From Marinobacter zhejiangensis (GTDB lineage: Bacteria; Pseudomonadota; Gammaproteobacteria; Pseudomonadales; Oleiphilaceae): 64,000 nucleotides of DNA. Both the position numbers and the translations under genes were made by a program. Below the pieces are notes generated by a model, which worked only from the letters and a program-made list of their open reading frames with translations, did not search any database and was not told the origin of the DNA. Below, piece by piece: positions 8,667 through 17,428 of the stretch. The DNA is taken from the NCBI RefSeq assembly GCF_900114775.1, contig NZ_FOUE01000001.1, positions 310,001 to 374,000 of the forward strand. The letters run 5' to 3'. Each line of letters starts with the position of its first letter. The stretch's first letter is position 1.

Positions 8667-9227
8667 ATGCCGGTACAACAGTTGAAAGAGTTTCTCGATC
8701 AGGCGGGCGTTGAATACATGTGCCTGCCCCACCCTCCTGCGTTCACGGCCCAGCAGCTGGCCCATCACGTTCAAATCGCCGGCGACCGGGTCGCCAAAAC
8801 CGTCATCATTGAACTGGACGGCAAAATGGCCATGCTGGTCATGCCCGCAACCTGGCGGGTCCGTTGGGATCGGCTCAGCAGCATCCTCGACACCGACTTT
8901 CTCGACCTGGCGGACGAGCAGGAATTCCAGGACCGTTTCCCGGACTGTGAGGTCGGCGCCATGCCACCGTTTGGCAACCTCTTTGATATGTCGGTTTATG
9001 TCAGCGAAGCGCTGACCAACCAACCCGAACTGGCCTTTGCCGCCGGCACCCATACCGAATCTATCCACATGAAAACCAAGGACTTTCTGGAACTCGTCCA
9101 TCCAGTAGTGATTAACCAGGGCTTTACCAAACCCGGCGCTCAGAAACCGGCTTGGCTACGTAAGGGCCAGAAGCCCCGGCGACTACAAACAGATGACCTT
9201 ATTTCACCGGACCTTATGGGGTATTAG
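8667..9227 (+). CDS. YbaK/EbsC-type aminoacyl-tRNA deacylase-like protein
   Basis: 186-residue protein with a YbaK-like editing domain: the HVQIAGDRVAKTVIIELDGKMAMLVMPA region includes the conserved lysine (AKTV), and GAMPPFGNLFDMSVYVSEAL is the characteristic G-x-x-P-P-F-G motif. Such proteins hydrolyse misacylated tRNAs (for example Cys-tRNA-Pro). The C-terminal 45 residues are basic and proline-rich and may bind RNA. The start is clear (GTAGGAGG eight bases before ATG). The exact specificity cannot be read from sequence. Confidence 0.78.
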   Translation: MPVQQLKEFLDQAGVEYMCLPHPPAFTAQQLAHHVQIAGDRVAKTVIIELDGKMAMLVMPATWRVRWDRLSSILDTDFLDLADEQEFQDRFPDCEVGAMPPFGNLFDMSVYVSEALTNQPELAFAAGTHTESIHMKTKDFLELVHPVVINQGFTKPGAQKPAWLRKGQKPRRLQTDDLISPDLMGY

Positions 9228-9333
9228 TCCGCCAGAATTCTGCCCCAGGTCATCATTTACCCGCCAATGAGCGGGTACGCTTGTCTCCGTGGCCCCATCG
9301 CGTAAACTTGGGGGCCTCGGACAGGATACTCCT

Positions 9334-10629
9334 ATGACGCAAGCGTATGACATTGTGGTGGTTGGAGCCGGGATGGTTGGCGCAGCCCTTGCCACCGGTC
9401 TTGGCCAGAATGGTTTTCGTGTCGCCTTGGTCGACCGCGATACCGCCGCAGACTTCGACCCGACCCAACCGCCCGACCTCAGAGTCTCAGCCATCAGCGC
9501 CGGCAGCGAACGCTATCTGCGGCAACTGGGTGCCTGGAACCGGATAATCGCCATGCGAGCCACCCCTTACGCCCGTCTCGGGGTATGGGATGCCGCCCGC
9601 CATCCATTGAGCAACCTACTTCCAGCAACGCTCGGGCGCACCGTGTTCAGTGCCCAGGACCTTAAAACCAGTCACCTGGGCCATATCGTCGAAAACCGCG
9701 TTACCCAGCGCTCACTGTGGCAATGCGCCAGCGATCAGCCAACGGTTTCGCTATTGATAGGCTGCAGCGTGCAGGCGGTCAGTCAGCAGGAAGATCAGGC
9801 CACAGTCATGCTTGATGACGGCACTGAGCTGACCTGTCAGCTGGTGGTGGGTGCCGATGGCGCCCAATCCCGGGTGCGGGACATGGCAGGCATTGGCACC
9901 GAGCGGGACCAGTATGGCCAGCAAGCCATGGTGATTTCCGTGCGTTATCGCGGTACCGTCGAGGATATTACCTGGCAGGCCTTCCATCCCAGTGGCCCTC
10001 GCGCTTTCCTGCCACTGCACAGCGCGGGCGAAGATTACCCTGGTGAGAGCTGGGCGTCGCTGGTCTGGTACGACAGCCCGGATACCCTGAACCAGCTTAA
10101 GGCCCTGGATAGACCAGCACTGCTGGCGCGGATTCAACAGGCGTTCCCGCAGGAGCTGCCCACGCTGACCCATGTCGATGCCTGCGCCAGCTTCCCCATT
10201 GCCCGCCAGCATGCCAAACAGTACAGCCACGGCCGGATTACACTGGTGGGCGACGCCGCACACACCATCAACCCCTTGGCCGGCCAGGGCGTCAACCTCG
10301 GTTTCCAGGACGCCCTCTGTCTGCAGGATCTGCTGAAGGAGTGTCGCCGCAATGGTCTGGACCTGGCGGACCGCACCAGCCTGCAACGCTATGAACAGCT
10401 GCGTCGCCCGGCCAACCGCCGCATGATGCTGGCCATGGACCTGTTCTACTACCTGTTCAGCAACCGCATTCCACCGCTGCACCTGGCCCGAAACCTGGGG
10501 CTGGGCCTGGCCCAGGCGCTTCCCTTTGCGAAAAATCGCGTGGCCCGCTATGCCATGGGCATTGAGGAGGAACTGCCAGCGGCGCTGCAGTTACTGGCCA
10601 GCCGTTTACCTGCACTGCCGCTGCCCTGA
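9334..10629 (+). CDS. ubiF: Ubiquinone biosynthesis FAD-dependent hydroxylase (UbiF-like)
   Basis: 431-residue flavoprotein mono-oxygenase. It shows the FAD-binding GAGMVGAALA motif near the N-terminus, the DG motif (VVGADGAQSRVRDMAG), and the GDAAHTINPLAGQGVNLG motif near residue 300. Within the UbiH/F/I family it most resembles UbiF: PDLRVSAISA, ASLVWYDSP and the C-terminal MDLFYYLFSNRIPPLHLARN match what I recall of E. coli UbiF. UbiF hydroxylates the C6 position of the ubiquinone ring precursor. Start at ATG 9334 behind AGGATACTCCT; a longer frame to 9289 lacks a ribosome site. It is followed 50 bases later by hinT, possibly co-transcribed. Confidence 0.85.
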   Translation: MTQAYDIVVVGAGMVGAALATGLGQNGFRVALVDRDTAADFDPTQPPDLRVSAISAGSERYLRQLGAWNRIIAMRATPYARLGVWDAARHPLSNLLPATLGRTVFSAQDLKTSHLGHIVENRVTQRSLWQCASDQPTVSLLIGCSVQAVSQQEDQATVMLDDGTELTCQLVVGADGAQSRVRDMAGIGTERDQYGQQAMVISVRYRGTVEDITWQAFHPSGPRAFLPLHSAGEDYPGESWASLVWYDSPDTLNQLKALDRPALLARIQQAFPQELPTLTHVDACASFPIARQHAKQYSHGRITLVGDAAHTINPLAGQGVNLGFQDALCLQDLLKECRRNGLDLADRTSLQRYEQLRRPANRRMMLAMDLFYYLFSNRIPPLHLARNLGLGLAQALPFAKNRVARYAMGIEEELPAALQLLASRLPALPLP

Positions 10630-10679
10630 ACCGGCAGCGATGCCAGCACACTTTTAACCACGGTAAGGACCCAACCGCC

Positions 10680-11045
10680 ATGTCAGAAACGATTTTCACC
10701 AAGATCATCAACCGGGAAATTCCCGCCGACATCGTCTACGAGGATGACCTCTGCCTGGCATTCCGCGACATCAACCCCCAGGCCCCGGTGCACTTGCTGA
10801 TCATCCCCAAGCAGGCGATCGCCACCATCAACGACCTGGACCCCGCCGACCGCGAACTGGTGGGCCACCTGTACCTGGTGGCGGCCAAACTCGCCGAAGA
10901 GATGGGCTTTGCCGACGACGGTTACCGCACCGTGATGAACTGCGGCGAAAATGCCGGCCAGACCGTGTTCCACATTCACCTGCACCTGCTGGCGGGTAAA
11001 CCCCTGGGCTGGCCTCCATACACGGATCGTATGAAACAGGCCTGA
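10680..11045 (+). CDS. hinT: HIT-family nucleotide hydrolase HinT
   Basis: 121-residue HIT protein with the histidine triad HIHLHLL (His98, His100, His102), the N-terminal TIFTKIINREIPADIVYEDD signature and the C-terminal MKQA-type tail. HinT proteins hydrolyse purine nucleoside phosphoramidates, including aminoacyl-adenylates. E. coli HinT is 119 residues. The gene ends just before a strong bidirectional terminator that separates it from the convergent phoU. Confidence 0.93.
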   Translation: MSETIFTKIINREIPADIVYEDDLCLAFRDINPQAPVHLLIIPKQAIATINDLDPADRELVGHLYLVAAKLAEEMGFADDGYRTVMNCGENAGQTVFHIHLHLLAGKPLGWPPYTDRMKQA

Positions 11046-11065
11046 TCCGACCCACGTCAGGCCCA

Positions 11066-11108
11066 TAAAAAAAGCCGGTTCAGGTTTCCCTGTACCGGCT
11101 TTTTTTTT
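11066..11108. terminator. Bidirectional terminator between hinT and phoU
   Basis: AAGCCGGT and ACCGGCTT arms around a loop of about 14 bases, with an A-run on the left (11067-11073) and a T-run of nine on the right. It can end both the rightward hinT transcript and the leftward pst-phoU transcript. Confidence 0.9.
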
Positions 11109-11121
11109 GCAGTGAAACGGA

Positions 11122-11844
11122 TTACCGCTTCACAACTTCCTCGGCCCGTTCCATGGAGGTGTGACGGATGTCCTCACCCTTCACCATGAAAATGACGTTC
11201 TCGGCAATATTGCAGGCGTGGTCGCCCACGCGCTCCAGCGCACGAAGCACCCACATCACCGACATGCAGCGGGAGATATTGCGGGTATCTTCCATCATGA
11301 AGGTCAACAGCGTACGGGTCGCCGCCTGATACTCTTCGTCGACCCGCTTGTCTTCCTTCATCACCCTCAGAGCCTGTTCAGAGTCAAGGCGGGCAAAGGC
11401 ATCGAGGGCATCGTGCAACATGCTGGCAACGTGGTTTCCAATGTGACGGGTTTCCACATAGCCACGGGGCGCCTGTCCTTCCTCTGACAAGCCAATGGCA
11501 AACTTGGCAATTTTCTTGGACTCATCGCCCACCCGCTCCAGGTCGTTCACCATCTTGATCACCGAAACCACCAGGCGCAGGTCGCGGGCAGTCGGCTGGC
11601 GACGGGCAATAACCCGGGTCGCTTCCTCGTCGATGGCCACTTCCATTCGGTCCACCGCTTTGTCACGGGCACGGACATCTTCCGCCAGCTGGCTGTCGTT
11701 TTCGATCAGCGCCTGGACTGCGTCCATCAGCTGCTGCTCGACCAATCCACCCATTTTCAGAAACTCGGTTTTCAGCTCCGCCAGTTCTTCGTTGAACTGA
11801 TTGGAAATGTGATCACCGTAAACATCATCCTGTTGTGTAGGCAT
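11122..11844 (-). CDS. phoU: Phosphate-signalling regulator PhoU
   Basis: 240-residue all-helical protein with two PhoU repeats. The conserved metal-binding helices can be seen in DKAVDRMEVAIDEEATRVIARRQPTARDLRLVVSV and in the second repeat, RCMSVMWVLRALERVGDHACNIAENVIFM. PhoU couples the Pst transporter to the PhoR/PhoB sensor system, holding the Pho regulon off when phosphate is ample. It is the last gene of the pst operon, 38 bases after pstB. phoB/phoR are not in this window. Confidence 0.96.
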   Translation of the reverse strand: MPTQQDDVYGDHISNQFNEELAELKTEFLKMGGLVEQQLMDAVQALIENDSQLAEDVRARDKAVDRMEVAIDEEATRVIARRQPTARDLRLVVSVIKMVNDLERVGDESKKIAKFAIGLSEEGQAPRGYVETRHIGNHVASMLHDALDAFARLDSEQALRVMKEDKRVDEEYQAATRTLLTFMMEDTRNISRCMSVMWVLRALERVGDHACNIAENVIFMVKGEDIRHTSMERAEEVVKR

Positions 11845-11882
11845 AGCTCTTTCTTCTCCTGATCAATCCGTCGCAGCGACAA

Positions 11883-12779
11883 TCAGCCGAAACGGCCGGT
11901 GATGTAAGATTCAGTCAACTCATGCTCTGGCGCCGTGAACACCTTGTCGGTGTCGTTGACTTCAACCAGGTGCCCCAGGTGGAAGTAAGCGGTACGGTGC
12001 GATACCCGGGCCGCCTGCTGCATGGAGTGGGTTACGATGATGATGGTGTAGCTCTGTGACAACTCCGCGATCAGCTCTTCCACCTTGGCGGTCGCGATCG
12101 GATCCAGCGCCGAGCAGGGCTCGTCCATCAGCACCACTTCCGGGCTTACCGCAATGGTACGGGCGATACACAGACGCTGCTGCTGACCACCAGACATACC
12201 GGTTGCCGGTGCATCCAGGCGATCCTTGACCTCGTTCCACAAGCCAGCCTTGCGCAGGCTGTCTTCAACGATGTCATCCAGTTCCGACTTGCGATTCGCC
12301 AGACCATGGATACGTGGGCCGTAGGCAACGTTATCGTAGATTGATTTCGGGAACGGGTTGGGCTTCTGGAAAACCATGCCCACCCGAGCCCGCAATTCCA
12401 CCACATCGCGCTTGGGATCGTAGAGGTCCTGGCCATCCAGTTCCAGGCGCCCTTTCACACGACAGATATCAATACTGTCGTTCATCCGGTTCAGACAGCG
12501 CAGGAATGTTGACTTACCGCAGCCTGACGGACCGATAAAGGCAATAACCTCGTTGCGGGCAATGTCGAGGCTGATGCCCTTGATTGCCTGGGTATCGCCG
12601 TAGAACACTTCAACATCCCGCAGACAGAACTTGGCGTCGTCGGCAAACGGGGTACCCACCGTCTTGCCGTATTCAATCGCCGCTTCCGCCGGTTTTTCCT
12701 TCGCCATGGACACGGCGTCCTGTGTCGTTGTTTCGCGCTGGGCCGTATCAGTGGTAATGCTGGTATTCAAAGTACTCAT
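11883..12779 (-). CDS. pstB: Phosphate ABC transporter ATP-binding protein PstB
   Basis: 298-residue ABC ATPase. Walker A is GPSGCGKST, the signature motif is [14 protein letters not shown], Walker B is [13 protein letters not shown], and the H-loop is in IIIVTHSM. About 45 residues precede the usual PstB core ([13 protein letters not shown]), longer than in E. coli PstB (257 residues). Start set at ATG 12779 because AGGAG lies six bases upstream; an in-frame ATG nine codons earlier would overlap pstA. It powers high-affinity phosphate import with PstA/PstC. Confidence 0.96.
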   Translation of the reverse strand: MSTLNTSITTDTAQRETTTQDAVSMAKEKPAEAAIEYGKTVGTPFADDAKFCLRDVEVFYGDTQAIKGISLDIARNEVIAFIGPSGCGKSTFLRCLNRMNDSIDICRVKGRLELDGQDLYDPKRDVVELRARVGMVFQKPNPFPKSIYDNVAYGPRIHGLANRKSELDDIVEDSLRKAGLWNEVKDRLDAPATGMSGGQQQRLCIARTIAVSPEVVLMDEPCSALDPIATAKVEELIAELSQSYTIIIVTHSMQQAARVSHRTAYFHLGHLVEVNDTDKVFTAPEHELTESYITGRFG

Positions 12780-12789
12780 GGGATTCTCC

Positions 12790-14067
12790 TTACCACCGGC
12801 GCTCAAGACGTTTACGGAGCCAGATGGCCAATGCGTTCATACTGATCAGGAAGGTCAACAGCACCATAATGGCTGCCGACGCGCGTTCAATAAAGCCCAG
12901 TTCCGGGCTACCCGCCCACAGGAAAATCTGGACCGGCAAGACCGTCGCCGAACTGAAGAAGCCGTCCGGGACATCAACAATAAAGGCCACCATACCAATG
13001 AGCAGCAGCGGGGCCGTTTCACCCAGAGCCTGCGCCATACCGATAATCGAACCGGTGAGCATGCCGGGCATCGCCAGTGGCAAGACATGGTGCAAAACCA
13101 CCTGCATCTTGGAGGCGCCAATGCCTTCCGCCGCTTCGCGAATGGACGGCGGCACACTCTTGATGGCTGCGCGGCTGGAAATGATGATGGTCGGCAGGGT
13201 CATCAGCATGAGCACCAGACCACCCACCACCGGTACCGAGCGAGGCATACCGAACAGGTTGATAAAGATCGCCAGGCCCAGCAGACCAAAGATGATCGAG
13301 GGAACCGCCGCCAGGTTGTTGATGTTGACCTCAATGAAGTCGGTCAGACGATTCTGGGGAGCAAATTCCTCCAGATAGATCGCCGCCGCAACACCAATGG
13401 GGAATGACAACAACAGGGTTACCGCCATGGTCAGCAAAGACCCGACAATGGCACCCAGGACACCGGCATGGCCGGGGTCGCGGCTGTCACCATGGGTGAA
13501 GAACACATCGTTGAACGAGGTGTCGATCACCCCACGCTCCATCAGGGCCAGCGTCCACGCCTGCTGTTCCTCGGTCAGTTTGAGCGAGTAGCTGCTGTCA
13601 TCACGGTGTTTGACGAATACATCGACGTCATCGCTGGCCACAAAGGTCAGTGTCTGCGTGGTACCCATGACCGCCGGATTAGCCACCACCAGGTCCTTCA
13701 CTTCACTGGAGGAATAGCTGTTGAGCAGCCCTTTCAGAGCCCGTTCCCCACTGCGGCCGGAGACCTCCGGAAACTCCCGCTTCAGGGCCGCCATTAGGGG
13801 CGCCAGGTAATCCGCATTACGAATCTGGGCAGGATCGGTGGCGTCCTCCAGGTACATGATCTCAGGATCGAAAGTCACCTCCAGGGTCACAGTCGTCTTG
13901 AGAAAGCCAGTATGGCCTTTGCTGATGATGTCGCTGAACAGCACCACCAGGGCAGTGATGGCCAACGCAATGGCCGTTATACCATAGGCCCGGAAACGCC
14001 TTTCCTTACGGTAACGTCGCTTCAGCGACTGGCGGACAATTTCCGCCTGCGAAGTTGAGTTAGTCAT
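12790..14067 (-). CDS. pstA: Phosphate ABC transporter permease PstA (enlarged)
   Basis: 425-residue permease, about 130 residues longer than E. coli PstA. The C-terminal 260 residues are the normal permease domain with the EAA loop ([27 protein letters not shown]). Between the first membrane helix (about 28-50) and the second lies a large, mainly polar insert of roughly 150 residues, predicted to be periplasmic. Start chosen at ATG 14067, overlapping the end of pstC by eight bases; the ATG at 14094 would give a longer overlap and has no ribosome site. It forms the channel with PstC. Confidence 0.94.
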   Translation of the reverse strand: MTNSTSQAEIVRQSLKRRYRKERRFRAYGITAIALAITALVVLFSDIISKGHTGFLKTTVTLEVTFDPEIMYLEDATDPAQIRNADYLAPLMAALKREFPEVSGRSGERALKGLLNSYSSSEVKDLVVANPAVMGTTQTLTFVASDDVDVFVKHRDDSSYSLKLTEEQQAWTLALMERGVIDTSFNDVFFTHGDSRDPGHAGVLGAIVGSLLTMAVTLLLSFPIGVAAAIYLEEFAPQNRLTDFIEVNINNLAAVPSIIFGLLGLAIFINLFGMPRSVPVVGGLVLMLMTLPTIIISSRAAIKSVPPSIREAAEGIGASKMQVVLHHVLPLAMPGMLTGSIIGMAQALGETAPLLLIGMVAFIVDVPDGFFSSATVLPVQIFLWAGSPELGFIERASAAIMVLLTFLISMNALAIWLRKRLERRW

Positions 14068-15448
14068 ACTGTTCCCGATATTTTCTAACAACATGGAGAG
14101 CGAGGATGTTCAGCGCCAGGGTGACGATGAACAGCAGCATACCGAGGGCAAACGCCGCCAGGGTCTTGGCGCTGTCAAACTCCTGATCGCCCACCAGCAA
14201 GGTGACAATCTGGACCGTTACGGTAGTCACCGAATCCAGAGGGTTGGCAGTAAGGTTCGCGGCAAGACCTGCGGCCATGACCACAATCATGGTCTCGCCG
14301 ATGGCCCGCGAAACCGCCAGCAGAATTCCACCCATGATGCCGGGCAGCGCCGCCGGGAAGATGACTTTTTTCACAGTCTCGGACTGGGTTGCGCCCAGTG
14401 CGAGAGAGCCGTCCCTCAGGGATTGGGGAACGGCATTAATCACATCATCCGACAGGGACGACACAAACGGAATAATCATTACGCCCATCACCAGGCCCGC
14501 CGCCAGCGCACTTTCCGCAGACGCCTGCAGCCCCAATGCCGCCGCCAGTCCTGAGATGAATGGCGCCACCGTCAGCGCGGCGAAAAAGCCGTAAACCACC
14601 GTCGGCACACCCGCCAGCATTTCCAGCAGCGGCTTGACGATGCCGCGCATCCGCGGGCTGGCGTATTCGGCGAGGTAAATGGCCGACATCAGGCCAACCG
14701 GTACCGCCACCACCATGGCAATGGCCGAGATCAGCAGGGTTCCCACAAACAGAGGGATCATTCCGAACGCCCCTTCAGACCCCACCTGGTCAGCCCGGAT
14801 CGCAGTTTGTGGACTCCAGGAGGTACCAAACAGGAACTCAGTCATCGGCACTTTGCCGAAGAAGCGAACGGTCTCGAAAATAACCGAAAACACAATACCC
14901 ACGGTGGTCAGGATCGCCAGACCAGCACAGGCAAAGAAAATTCTGCGCAGGGTGGTTTCAAATTTAACCCGGGCATTCACGTGAGGCGCGATGCGCAGCC
15001 AGGCCAGGAAACCACCGAGAACCGCGATACAGACCACCAGCAAGGTCATCATCAACTGGCTGCTCTGCTGCAGGTTGGTCAACCGGGTGGACGCTTCGAC
15101 AATGGCCGGCGGGACGAAATCCGCTGACAAGGCTCCGGATGCGACGTTGGTGATCTGAGACAGCACCAGGCTGGCTTTACCCGCCGAATCCGGCTGCAGT
15201 TCGGCTGGCAGACTGCCAACCACCAGGGTCTGGATAACCTTGCCTTCAAAACCGAGCCAGCAGGCCAGCACCAACAGGGCCGGCAATCCACACCACATGG
15301 CTGCCCGGGCAGCGTAGTAGAAAGGTAGCGATTTCAGGTGCTTGATACCGCCGAGCGGTGCCGCCAGGGCGCGTGACCGTGCGTACCCCAGGACAAAGGC
15401 GATAATGACCAGCACCACAATAAGTGGAAGTAGATTCGCCGGTTGCAT
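14060..15448 (-). CDS. pstC: Phosphate ABC transporter permease PstC (enlarged)
   Basis: 462 residues against about 319 in E. coli. The C-terminal half holds the canonical permease with six membrane segments and the EAA-type loop (SLRDGSLALGATQSETVKKVIFPAALPG). The extra N-terminal region has membrane helices at about 5-22 and 45-65 and, between about 70 and 130, a polar loop (VVGSLPAELQPDSAGKASLVL...) predicted outside the membrane, then a further helix. It is translationally coupled to pstA (eight-base overlap). It lies 135 bases downstream of pstS, with a hairpin in the gap. Confidence 0.94.
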   Translation of the reverse strand: MQPANLLPLIVVLVIIAFVLGYARSRALAAPLGGIKHLKSLPFYYAARAAMWCGLPALLVLACWLGFEGKVIQTLVVGSLPAELQPDSAGKASLVLSQITNVASGALSADFVPPAIVEASTRLTNLQQSSQLMMTLLVVCIAVLGGFLAWLRIAPHVNARVKFETTLRRIFFACAGLAILTTVGIVFSVIFETVRFFGKVPMTEFLFGTSWSPQTAIRADQVGSEGAFGMIPLFVGTLLISAIAMVVAVPVGLMSAIYLAEYASPRMRGIVKPLLEMLAGVPTVVYGFFAALTVAPFISGLAAALGLQASAESALAAGLVMGVMIIPFVSSLSDDVINAVPQSLRDGSLALGATQSETVKKVIFPAALPGIMGGILLAVSRAIGETMIVVMAAGLAANLTANPLDSVTTVTVQIVTLLVGDQEFDSAKTLAAFALGMLLFIVTLALNILALHVVRKYREQYD

Positions 15449-15522
15449 GGTTTCTCTCTGTATCTGCTATTGAAAGCCGGTTTCCAGTGCCAATCGACAC
15501 TGACAAACAGGCCTTTTAAACA

Positions 15523-15555
15523 CGAAAAGTGCGGGTACAGGCCCCGCACTTTTCG
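15523..15555 (-). terminator. Intercistronic hairpin between pstS and pstC
   Basis: Perfect 13-base-pair stem (CGAAAAGTGCGGG with its complement) and a seven-base loop, 29 bases past the pstS stop. On the minus strand the 3' arm ends in TTTTCG and no clean T-run follows. It is probably a partial terminator or an RNA-protecting structure that keeps pstS mRNA in excess over the membrane-protein genes. Confidence 0.65.
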
Positions 15556-15583
15556 TTACCACTTTCGACAATGACCCGCTGAC

Positions 15584-16642
15584 TTACAGCTCGTCACCAG
15601 TCATAGTTTCCAGGGCAGCGGCACGCTCAGCAGCAGCCATGCGGTCAGCACGATCCAGCGGGATCAGGCCTACGTCTGCCAGGTAACCGTTGTCGCCCCA
15701 GGCGCCTTCGCTGGCGAACTCGGCAACGTACTCAGCAATACCCGGAACCACACCCACGTGAGCCTTCTTCACGTAGAACCACAGGGAGCGGGCAAGCGGG
15801 TAGTCGCCAGCACTGATGTTGTCCATGGTCGGCTCAAAGCCAGCAACGGTAGCGGCCTGCAGAGTACCGGAGTTCTCTTCCAGGAAGCTGTAGCCGAAGA
15901 TGCCGTAGGCAGAGTGGTCAGCGGTCAGCTTCTGAACGATCAGGTTGTCGTTCTCACCAGCTTCAACGAAAGCACCGTCTTCACGAACGCTGTGACAGAT
16001 GGCCTTATAGGCGTTCTTGTCTTCGTCCTTGATGGCTTTGATCCAGGAGAAAGTCTTACAGCCGCCTTCCAGAGCCAGCTCGTTGAACGCGTCACGAGTA
16101 CCGGACGTCGGAGGAGGTCCCATTACACGAATCGCCGTGTTCGGCAGGCTCGCGTCGATGTCGCTCCAGTTGTTGTACGGGTTGGCAACCAGCTCTTCGC
16201 TGCCGTTCGGGTTCGGAACTTCCTTGGCCAGGGCCAGGAACAGCTGCTGCAGGGATACGTTCAGGTTTTCAGCTTCTTGGGAGCTGGCCAGAACGATACC
16301 GTCGCTGCCGATCTGAACTTCAACGATCTCTTCTACGCCATTAGTCTGGCACAGTTCAAACTCGCTCGCCTTCATACGGCGGGAAGCGTTGGTGATGTCA
16401 GGGTGCTGGGTACCGATACCGGCACAGAACAGCTTCAGACCACCGCCGGAACCTGTGGACTCCAGCTTCGGAGTCGGGAAATCGGTGTCGCGGCCAAAGT
16501 GCTCAGCAACCACAGTCGCGAACGGGTAAACAGTGGAAGAACCAACAATGTTGATGGTGTCGCGGGCCAGGGTCGGAGTTGAAACCGCAGCCAGGGTGCC
16601 GGCAACCGCCAGGCTGGCAAAAGCTGTTTTCAGTTTGATCAC
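15584..16642 (-). CDS. pstS: Periplasmic phosphate-binding protein PstS
   Basis: 352 residues with a cleavable signal peptide (IKLKTAFASLAVAGTLAAVSTPTLA, cut after ALA near residue 26). The phosphate-binding loops are visible: VGSSTVYPF, the glycine loop STGSGGGLKLF and the TSGTRDAF motif. It delivers phosphate to PstC/PstA. The start is GTG (16640-16642), seven bases after GGAG. It is the first gene of the operon, preceded by a leader of about 125 bases and a Pho box. A hairpin downstream probably sets its higher expression. Confidence 0.95.
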   Translation of the reverse strand: MIKLKTAFASLAVAGTLAAVSTPTLARDTINIVGSSTVYPFATVVAEHFGRDTDFPTPKLESTGSGGGLKLFCAGIGTQHPDITNASRRMKASEFELCQTNGVEEIVEVQIGSDGIVLASSQEAENLNVSLQQLFLALAKEVPNPNGSEELVANPYNNWSDIDASLPNTAIRVMGPPPTSGTRDAFNELALEGGCKTFSWIKAIKDEDKNAYKAICHSVREDGAFVEAGENDNLIVQKLTADHSAYGIFGYSFLEENSGTLQAATVAGFEPTMDNISAGDYPLARSLWFYVKKAHVGVVPGIAEYVAEFASEGAWGDNGYLADVGLIPLDRADRMAAAERAAALETMTGDEL

Positions 16643-16773
16643 GTTACGTCTCCATCACTTTGAGCTTATTAAGCTGCTTTTGGTGAGCTGATGGGATCAG
16701 ATCGCGCCTTTTTTAAGAAAATTGGCGGCTTATCCGATCCACAGACTAACGGCATGGGTGAGCCGATGAGTGG

Positions 16774-16807
16774 AGAATACGCAGCCTCTATGACAACTTT
16801 GTTACAG
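16774..16807 (-). promoter_or_regulatory. Pho box and -10 element of the pst operon
   Basis: Read on the minus strand, 16807-16790 is CTGTAACAAAGTTGTCAT: two seven-base PhoB half-sites (CTGTAAC and TTGTCAT) separated by four bases, the 11-base phasing of the Pho box consensus. Ten bases later comes TATTCT (16779-16774) as the -10, exactly the arrangement of PhoB-activated promoters lacking a -35. A further CTGTAAT lies just upstream, out of phase. The surrounding 16643-16945 gap holds this promoter and, on the other strand, the start region of the thioesterase gene; I see nothing else in it. Confidence 0.85.
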
Positions 16808-16945
16808 CTTTTGAAATATTACAGACATGTTTAAGGATTGGAAATGGCGCGATTTAAAGTCAATTTCATTTGCAGCGCCTCCCACCGCGGTTAACATGCT
16901 GCTTTTGGCTTTCTTGAACTCAATAAGAATCACAACAGGTGGCTC

Positions 16946-17347
16946 ATGATGACGACACTAGACGATGACAAACCCCGCCCCCGCGGCGAACTTACCATTC
17001 AGGTGGTGCCACTGCCTGGGGATACCAATGCCAACGGCGATGTCTACGCTGGCTGGCTGATCAAGCAAATGGATCTGGCGGCGGCAACCATTGCCGGACG
17101 CGTATCCCAGGGGCGCACTGCCACCGTAGCTGTTGACCGCATGGAGTTCCTGTCTCCGCTGCGGGTAGGCTCACCGGTCAGTTGCTATTGCGAGCTGGTG
17201 GACATTGGTCGTAGCTCCATGAAGATCAACGTGGAGGTCTGGACCCTGGACCGTACCGCCAAGCGCCCCCGCAAAGTGACCGAAGCACTCTTCGTGTTTG
17301 TTGCGATTGATGAGCAGGGGCGCATCCGGGAAGTGCCGGAGCAATAA
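16946..17347 (+). CDS. Acyl-CoA thioesterase, YciA-type hotdog protein
   Basis: 133-residue single hotdog domain. The core motif NANGDVYAGWLIKQMDLAAATIA, including the catalytic-position aspartate, and the FLSPLRVGSPVSCYCELVDIGRSSMKI strand pattern are typical of YciA-like enzymes. These hydrolyse a broad range of acyl-CoAs. Its C-terminus VTEALFVFVAIDEQGRIREVP also fits. Two adjacent ATGs (16946, 16949) are possible. It is convergent with uvrD; no terminator is obvious in the 81-base gap. Confidence 0.88.
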   Translation: MMTTLDDDKPRPRGELTIQVVPLPGDTNANGDVYAGWLIKQMDLAAATIAGRVSQGRTATVAVDRMEFLSPLRVGSPVSCYCELVDIGRSSMKINVEVWTLDRTAKRPRKVTEALFVFVAIDEQGRIREVPEQ

Positions 17348-17428
17348 CCCGACCTGTCCGCCGGGCCAGTCAGGGAAGACGGCCCATCGAACGCTTGGTT
17401 ACGCTCTCCATCGCACACTACCAGACCG

